DNA from: Streptomyces sp. TG1A-60
GTDB lineage: Bacteria > Actinomycetota > Actinomycetes > Streptomycetales > Streptomycetaceae
Direction: 5' to 3'
Assembly (NCBI RefSeq): GCF_037201975.1
Contig: NZ_CP147520.1
Coordinates: forward strand, 7,440,001-7,504,000
DNA: 64,000 nucleotides
In this document: in pieces, positions 59,249-64,000 of the stretch
Position numbering within the stretch: position 1 is the stretch's first letter
Layout: each line of letters opens with the position of its first letter
The notes under the pieces: generated by a model
The model's database searches: none
Told to the model about the DNA's origin: nothing
Seen by the model: only the letters and a program-made list of their open reading frames with translations
Made by a program: the position numbers and the translations under genes

Positions 59249-59369
59249 ACCCCTGACCCGCGCGATCTCGCCCCCTCCCGCAACCGTCCCGCGAAGGCGC
59301 GGCCCTCAAGCCGCACCCGACGCGGGCGGCCCGCCCGCACCCGCCTCGAAGAAGAGGACCCGTACCGCC

Positions 59370-59950
59370 ATGACCGCCGCCGTCACCCGCAGCGAACAAG
59401 GTCTGCTCGGAGACCGTGCCGTCCCCGCCGACGCGTACGGGGGCGTCCACACCCTGCGCGCCACGGAGAACTTCCCCGTCATGGGCACCCCCGAGCTCCG
59501 CCTACCCCCATCTGGTCGACGCCCTCGCGGACGCCAAGGAGGCCGCCGCCGGCGCCAACGAGGAGCTCGGCCTGCTCACCTCCGAGAAGGCCGCGGCGAT
59601 CATCGAAGCCCTGCCGGGAGATCCGCGACGGCAAGCCGCACGACCAGTTCGTCGTCGACGTGGTCCGGGGCGGCGCCGGTACCTCCACCAACATGAACGC
59701 CAACGAGGTCGTCGCCAACCGGGCGCTGGAGCTGCCGGAGGCCTTCGCCACCGGGCGGGGCGTGGCCGGACTCGTCCAGGACAAGGGCCTGTTGCCGGCC
59801 GAACGGCTCCGGGAACTGGTGAGGCCCGAGGCGCTCGCGGGCAGCGGCGCACCCCCCGGCCTGACGCGCCCAGAGCCGGCATACCCTCGATCTGACCCAC
59901 TACTGACCTGCGACGACGCGCCAGGGCCGGCGCTGGAGGCACAATGGTGA
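59370..59950 (+). pseudogene. aspA: aspartate ammonia-lyase, frameshifted and internally deleted
   Basis: It starts at ATG 59370 with [20 protein letters not shown] and [10 protein letters not shown] frameshift near 59500 moves [20 protein letters not shown] and [15 protein letters not shown] to a second frame. Another near 59615 puts [20 protein letters not shown] and [20 protein letters not shown] in a third. At about 59735 RALEL is joined directly to [20 protein letters not shown] then [14 protein letters not shown], the C-terminus, so about 330 central residues, including the catalytic GSSxMPxKxN loop, are missing. It would have completed an asparagine-to-fumarate pathway. Confidence 0.8.
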
Positions 59951-60882
59951 TCATGACAACGACGTCGTCCCTCACCTTCCAGCCGGTCCTGGAACGCATC
60001 GCCGAGGAGATCGAGCGGACCCCGGGACGCGGCAGGCCCGCCGACTACATACCGGCGCTCGCCGCCTGCGATCCACGCCGCTTCGGCATGGCCCTCGCAG
60101 AGCTCGACGGCACGGTGTATGGGGTGGGGGACTGGCAGGAGCCGTTCTCCACGCAGTCCATCACCAAGGTCTTCACCCTCGCCCTCGACCTGGCCCGGGA
60201 GGGCGACGCCCTGTGGGAGCACGTGGGCCGCGAGCCCTCCGGCAACCCCTTCAACTCCCTGGTGCAGCTGGAGTACGAAAGCGGCATCCCGCGCAACCCG
60301 TTCATCAACGCGGGTGCCCTCGTCGTCACCGACCGCCTCCACACCCGTACCGGTGACGCGGCCGGCGAACTGCTGTCCTTCCTCCGTTCCGAGAGCGGCA
60401 ACCCGCACCTCGACTTCGACGCGCAGATCGCCGCCTCCGAGTCCGCCCACGGCGACCGCAACGCGGCCCTCGCCCACTTCATGGCGTCGTACGGCAACAT
60501 CGACAACCCCGTACCGACCCTCCTCGACCAGTACTTCCGCCAGTGCTCCCTCACCGCCTCCTGCGCCGACCTCGCCCGCGCCACCACCTTCCTGGCCCGC
60601 CACGGCGTCCGCGCCGAGGGCACCCGTCTGCTGACCCGCAGCCAGGCCAAACAGGTCAACGCGGTCATGCTGACCTGCGGCACGTACGACGCGGCCGGCG
60701 AGTTCGCCTACCGCGTGGGCCTGCCCGGCAAGAGCGGTGTGGGCGGCGGCGTCATCGCCGTCGTACCCGGTCGCTGCACGCTGTGCGTGTGGAGTCCCGG
60801 CCTGGACGAACGGGGCAACTCGGTGGCGGGAGTGGCGGCCCTGGACCGGTTCACCACTCTGACGGGGCTGTCGGTCTTCTGA
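59944..60882 (+). CDS. glsA: glutaminase
   Basis: A 312-residue glutaminase of the serine-hydrolase type. Motifs: [16 protein letters not shown] (catalytic S-x-x-K at about residues 65-68), [31 protein letters not shown] and [14 protein letters not shown]. Length fits the family (about 310). ATG 59944 has GGAGG five bases upstream; a second ATG is three codons later. It overlaps the 3' end of the decayed aspartase and remains intact. In 60883-61106 a short plus-strand stretch (YALLCASVVWLC with in-frame stops) looks like a membrane-protein relic. Confidence 0.9.
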   Translation: MVIMTTTSSLTFQPVLERIAEEIERTPGRGRPADYIPALAACDPRRFGMALAELDGTVYGVGDWQEPFSTQSITKVFTLALDLAREGDALWEHVGREPSGNPFNSLVQLEYESGIPRNPFINAGALVVTDRLHTRTGDAAGELLSFLRSESGNPHLDFDAQIAASESAHGDRNAALAHFMASYGNIDNPVPTLLDQYFRQCSLTASCADLARATTFLARHGVRAEGTRLLTRSQAKQVNAVMLTCGTYDAAGEFAYRVGLPGKSGVGGGVIAVVPGRCTLCVWSPGLDERGNSVAGVAALDRFTTLTGLSVF

Positions 60883-61106
60883 CGAGGACCGATCACGCCA
60901 CGCTTCGATCGCGGAGGCCACGGCCAGGCCCTGCTGGGGCACCGCAGGCTGCTGCCCTTCGCGTGAGGGCTGTACGCGCTGCTGTGCGCCAGCGTCGTCT
61001 GGCTGTGCCGCGACGACGCGTCCGGCATCGGTGGGCATCGGTGGCTGCCGCGCAGCGAGACGCACGGGTGGATCACGCTCGGCCTGCCGCTGTGGCTGCC
61101 CATCGG

Positions 61107-62312
61107 TCAACCGCGGGCGAGCCGAGCGCCCTTGAACCGCAGCGCCAACGCCACGGCCGCCGCACCGAGGCCCGCCGCGCCCGTGATCGCGCCCGCCGCC
61201 GGCCAGCCGGGTCCGGCGGCCCGCTCCTTCTCCTCGCGGACGGGCGCCGGCGACTCGGGACCCGCCTGAGGCGCCGCCGCAGGGCGCGGCGGCACGAGCG
61301 AACCGACGGCGTCGACGCGCCCCGCGGCCCGGAAACCCCAGTCGAGGAGCGACCGCGCCTCCTCGTAGACGGCGAAGCCGCCGCCCGCCCGGGGCCGCAT
61401 CACCGTCACGACGAGGGTGCGGCCGTCCCGCTCGGCGGCGGCGATCAGGGTGTTGCCCGCGTTGCTCGTGTAGCCGTTCTTGATGCCGATCAGCCCGGGA
61501 TAGCGGGCGACACCGGTGCCGGTGAGCAGCCGGTTGGTGTTCTGGATGTCGTACGCCCACCCGCCCGCCGGGAACTTCGCGGTGACCGTGGCGCAGTACT
61601 CGGCGAACTCCGCGTTGCGCAGCCCGGCCCGCCCGAACACCGCCAGGTCGTACGCGGACGACACCTGGCCGGGCGCGTCGTAGCCGTCGGGCGAGACGAC
61701 ACGGGTGTCGCGGGCACCCAGGGCGCGGGCCTTGTCCTGCATCCGCTCGGCGGTGGTCCGCCAGCCGCCGTTGAGGGCGGCCAGGACGCGCACGGCGTCG
61801 TTGCCCGAGCTGAGGAAGACCCCGCGCCACAGGTCGGCCACACGGTAGGTGCGGTTCTCCTCGACACCCACCAGGCTGCTTCCGGCGCCGATGCCCTCCA
61901 GCTCCTCACGCTCGACGGTGTGCCGGAGACCCGCCGGGAGAGTCGGCAGCACGGTGAGCGCGAACAGGGTCTTCAGTGTGCTCGCGGGTGGCAGTCTGCG
62001 GTGCGCGTTGTGCGCGGCGAGCACCTCGCCGCTGCGGACGTCGGCCACCAGCCACGACGTCGCGGAGACGTCCCGGGGCACCCGGGGCGCCCCGGCCCGT
62101 GGCCGCACCTGTGTCCCCGGCCGGTACAGCGACGGTGGCTCCTGCGCGGCCTTGGCGTCCTGCGCGCCCGCCTCGACCGAGAGGCGGGCGCCCTCGGGAC
62201 TCGACGCGATGGCCGGGGCGCCGACCGCACAGACGGCCGAGCAGCAGACGGCGGAGCAGTAGACGGCGACGCGCGAAACACGGGTAGCGCGGGATGGGGA
62301 TCCGATGGTCAT
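61107..62312 (-). CDS. D-alanyl-D-alanine carboxypeptidase (membrane-anchored)
   Basis: A 401-residue exported serine peptidase of the S11/PBP5 family. A signal peptide (about residues 10-40) precedes a transpeptidase-type domain with SASTLK-like PPASTLKTLFA (S-x-x-K), SSGNDAV (S-x-N) and KNGYTSNAGNT in place of KTG. A Pro/Ala-rich linker and C-terminal helix (PAAGAITGAAGLGAAAVALAL) anchor it outside the membrane. It trims D-Ala from peptidoglycan pentapeptides. Its ATG overlaps the stop of the small upstream gene (ATGA), so they are coupled. Confidence 0.88.
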   Translation of the reverse strand: MTIGSPSRATRVSRVAVYCSAVCCSAVCAVGAPAIASSPEGARLSVEAGAQDAKAAQEPPSLYRPGTQVRPRAGAPRVPRDVSATSWLVADVRSGEVLAAHNAHRRLPPASTLKTLFALTVLPTLPAGLRHTVEREELEGIGAGSSLVGVEENRTYRVADLWRGVFLSSGNDAVRVLAALNGGWRTTAERMQDKARALGARDTRVVSPDGYDAPGQVSSAYDLAVFGRAGLRNAEFAEYCATVTAKFPAGGWAYDIQNTNRLLTGTGVARYPGLIGIKNGYTSNAGNTLIAAAERDGRTLVVTVMRPRAGGGFAVYEEARSLLDWGFRAAGRVDAVGSLVPPRPAAAPQAGPESPAPVREEKERAAGPGWPAAGAITGAAGLGAAAVALALRFKGARLARG

Positions 62313-62656
62313 ACCGTAAACGTAGAAACGGTCGTGCCGTGGACCGGGCTGCCAGGGCCGAGCGAGCGGATCGGGCACCCGGATGCCTCAGTCCGCCCCG
62401 GCAGCGTGGGCCGCACCTGCCGCAGGAAGGCCGCGTTGTCCGGTGTGGCGCGCATCCGCTCCAGCAGTGTTTCGAGGTTGGCCTGTCCCTCGCGCGAGCG
62501 CAGGGCCCGCCGCAGTCCCCGTACGGCCGTCAACTGGGCCGGAGTCAGGAGGATTTCCTCCCTGCGGGTGCCGGACGGGGTGTCTACGAGGGCTCTCCGG
62601 CGCCCTGCGATGCACGGCACCAGACCACGCGACCTCATCGGGAGCTCATAGCGCAA
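62309..62656 (-). CDS. small hypothetical protein coupled to the carboxypeptidase
   Basis: A 115-residue basic protein with a helical central segment (REEILLTPAQLTAVRGLRRA, EGQANLETLLERMRATPDNA) and no signal or membrane helix. The stop overlaps the ATG of the D,D-carboxypeptidase, which supports it as real. The C-terminus after QVRPTLP is less protein-like. I do not recognise the family. It is divergent from the methyltransferase at 62676 with only about 20 bases between, so promoters overlap. Confidence 0.5.
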   Translation of the reverse strand: MRYELPMRSRGLVPCIAGRRRALVDTPSGTRREEILLTPAQLTAVRGLRRALRSREGQANLETLLERMRATPDNAAFLRQVRPTLPGRTEASGCPIRSLGPGSPVHGTTVSTFTV

Positions 62657-62675
62657 GGACCCCTAAGCTGACGTG

Positions 62676-63479
62676 ATGTTCACCCCGCAAGGCCCCAGCC
62701 TCCGCGAACTCGCCGTTCAGGCACTCTCGTCCGTCGAACGCGGCTATGACCTGCTCGCGCCGAAGTTCGACCAAACCCCGTTCCGTACGCCGGACACGAT
62801 CCTCGACGCGGTCGAAGCGGCCCTGGCGGCGATGGGCCCGTTCGGGCACGGGCTGGACCTCTGCTGCGGCACCGGTGCCGGGGTGGAGGTGCTGCGCGAG
62901 GTGTGTCGGGAGAGCGTCACCGGCCTCGACATCAGCGCGGGGATGCTGGCGGTGGCGAGGGGCCAGGTGGGGGCCGACGGCCCAGGCTCCGAGGGTCGCC
63001 GTGCCATCGGCACGGACACCGGAGGGCCTCGTGTCTCCTGGGTGCGCGGGGACGCCCTCGCCCTGCCCTTCGGGCCCGCCTTCGACCTGGCCGTGAGCTT
63101 CGGCGCGTTCGGCCACTTCCTGCCGGACGAACTGCCGGGCCTGTTCGCCGAGGTGCACTCCGTGCTGCGGCCCGGCGGACGCTTCGCGTTCCCGCTGCCC
63201 GCGCCCGCCCCGCCGAACTCCCCCTGGTACTGGGCGGCGCTCGGCTTCGACACGGCGATGCGGGTGCGCAACGCGCTCTGGCGACCGCCGTTCGTCATGT
63301 ACTACCGCCCGTTCCGGCTCGGCGTCGTACGGCGTGAGCTGGAACGGGCCGGGTTCGACGTGGACCTGTTCGCGCTGCCCGAGTTCGGGCGGCGGACCGA
63401 TGGCAGCCCGCGGTGCCGCATGGTCGTGGCCACCCGCCCGGAGGTCGCGGAGCCGGACGTCGACGGGCCCAGGCCGTAG
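62676..63479 (+). CDS. class I SAM-dependent methyltransferase
   Basis: A 267-residue methyltransferase. Motif I is LDLCCGTGAGVEVL (about residues 63-76), the acidic loop VTGLDISAGMLAVA (about 87-100), motif II/III LAVSFGAFGHFLPDELPGLF and VLRPGGRFAFPLP. The extra C-terminal region (about residues 190-250) contains PFVMYYRPFRLG. It looks like a small-molecule methyltransferase of the ubiquinone/menaquinone type; substrate unknown. ATG 62676 is used, with GTG 62673 adjacent. It is monocistronic. Confidence 0.8.
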   Translation: MFTPQGPSLRELAVQALSSVERGYDLLAPKFDQTPFRTPDTILDAVEAALAAMGPFGHGLDLCCGTGAGVEVLREVCRESVTGLDISAGMLAVARGQVGADGPGSEGRRAIGTDTGGPRVSWVRGDALALPFGPAFDLAVSFGAFGHFLPDELPGLFAEVHSVLRPGGRFAFPLPAPAPPNSPWYWAALGFDTAMRVRNALWRPPFVMYYRPFRLGVVRRELERAGFDVDLFALPEFGRRTDGSPRCRMVVATRPEVAEPDVDGPRP

Positions 63480-63503
63480 CCGACCCGACCGGCCGGGCCG
63501 TGC

Positions 63504-64000
63504 TCACAGTGCGCTGTGCAGCGCCTCGACGAGCGACATCGCGCGCGGGTCGTCGGCGATGTGCGGGCCCATGCGGTTCATGACGTGGCCGAGAAAGACG
63601 CCCGCCTCCGGATCGGCGAGACCGCAGGAACCGCCGAAGCCGTCGTGGCCGAAGCCTCTCGGGTCGGGCCCGTACGAGCCGTGCGGGCCGCCCAGCCAAG
63701 CCTGAGCCCGATCTCCGTGTCCCGGCCCAACCCGCGCCGAGCACCAGGTCACGGCCGCAGACCTGACCCTCACGGACCCGCTCGGCCGCCTCAGGCGACA
63801 GCACCCGCCGTCCGCCCCAGGTAGGGCGCGGAGCGAGGATCCCGTACAGCGAGGCGACCGCGCGGGCGGTGCCGTGGCCGTTGGCCACCGGGATCTCGGC
63901 GACCCGCCACTCGGCGGTGTCCGCCTCGGTGGTTGGCGAGGGCGGCGGCCTGTTCACTGGTCGCGACCGGCGGATGCACGAGCTCGGCCGCTCGCGACGC
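63504..64000 (-). pseudogene. serine beta-lactamase-family protein, frameshifted and cut by window edge
   Basis: The C-terminus reads GGPHGSYGPDPRGFGHDGFG, LGHVMNRMGPHIADDP and ALHSAL, with the H-x-G motif expected of class C-type hydrolases (GHDGFGG). An adjacent different frame carries EWRVAEIPVANGHGTARAVA and RPTWGGRRVLSPEAAERV, and a third near 63950-64000 carries HPPVATSEQ. At least two frameshifts (near 63720 and 63940) break the gene. The N-terminal part with the S-x-x-K serine lies beyond the right edge. Family members are carboxylesterase/beta-lactamase-like. Confidence 0.65.

Overview
The window is about 64 kb of very GC-rich DNA with GTG starts, overlapping stop/start pairs and codon usage typical of an actinomycete. 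The gene content points to the genus Streptomyces or a close relative: a GlgE/TreS/Pep2/GlgB alpha-glucan operon, a DUF5133-type protein, an SseB-domain protein, TerD, RsbW-like ATPases, a PAS-PP2C phosphatase and an N-terminally extended GAPDH. There are no rRNA or tRNA genes, no CRISPR array and no recognisable transposase. The species cannot be named from the sequence alone.

Layout. 0-6 kb: start of a LacI-type regulator (left edge) divergent from a ROK sugar kinase with a palindromic operator between them; a small secreted protein; a P-loop kinase/Nudix fusion; an M20 dipeptidase; a geranylgeranyl-reductase-like flavoenzyme. 6-10.6 kb: a compact graspetide (ATP-grasp RiPP) precursor and maturase, set among remnants of a maleylpyruvate-isomerase-like protein, a deazaflavin nitroreductase, an MFS transporter and a copper P-type ATPase; a CsoR-type copper operator drives an intact exported protein. 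10.6-21.4 kb: RlmG-like methyltransferase, ROK regulator, RsbW-like ATPase, cysteine-synthase-family enzyme, DeoR regulator, a large membrane lipase-like protein and a broken secreted tripeptidyl aminopeptidase. 21.5-42.4 kb: a beta-helix/AAA+ fusion with an Rv1733c-like membrane protein, MOSC protein, TerD protein, HpnB-like glycosyltransferase, Asp/Glu racemase, Lnt, Nudix, a tandem DUF21-CBS pair, PAS-PP2C phosphatase, GAPDH, SseB-domain protein and MarR regulator.

42.5-53.3 kb is the coherent metabolic block. On the minus strand, glgE-treS-pep2-glgB (overlapping or closely spaced) interconverts trehalose, maltose-1-phosphate and branched alpha-glucan. A divergent RsbW-like ATPase/glgX pair supplies debranching. 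53.3-64 kb: a VOC protein; a chimeric ATP-grasp::LacI pseudogene; an SMP-30-like lactonase; an asparagine/aspartate/glutamine catabolic cluster (FadR regulator, broken permease, asparaginase, broken aspartase, intact glutaminase); a D,D-carboxypeptidase coupled to a small protein; a methyltransferase; and a frameshifted beta-lactamase at the right edge.

The most striking property of the window is the number of genes (at least ten) that keep recognisable ends but have lost their middle or been fused to a neighbour by deletion, often with extra frameshifts, while adjacent genes look intact. This suggests ongoing gene erosion by internal deletion. Frameshifts could in part be sequencing errors; the large deletions are unlikely to be.
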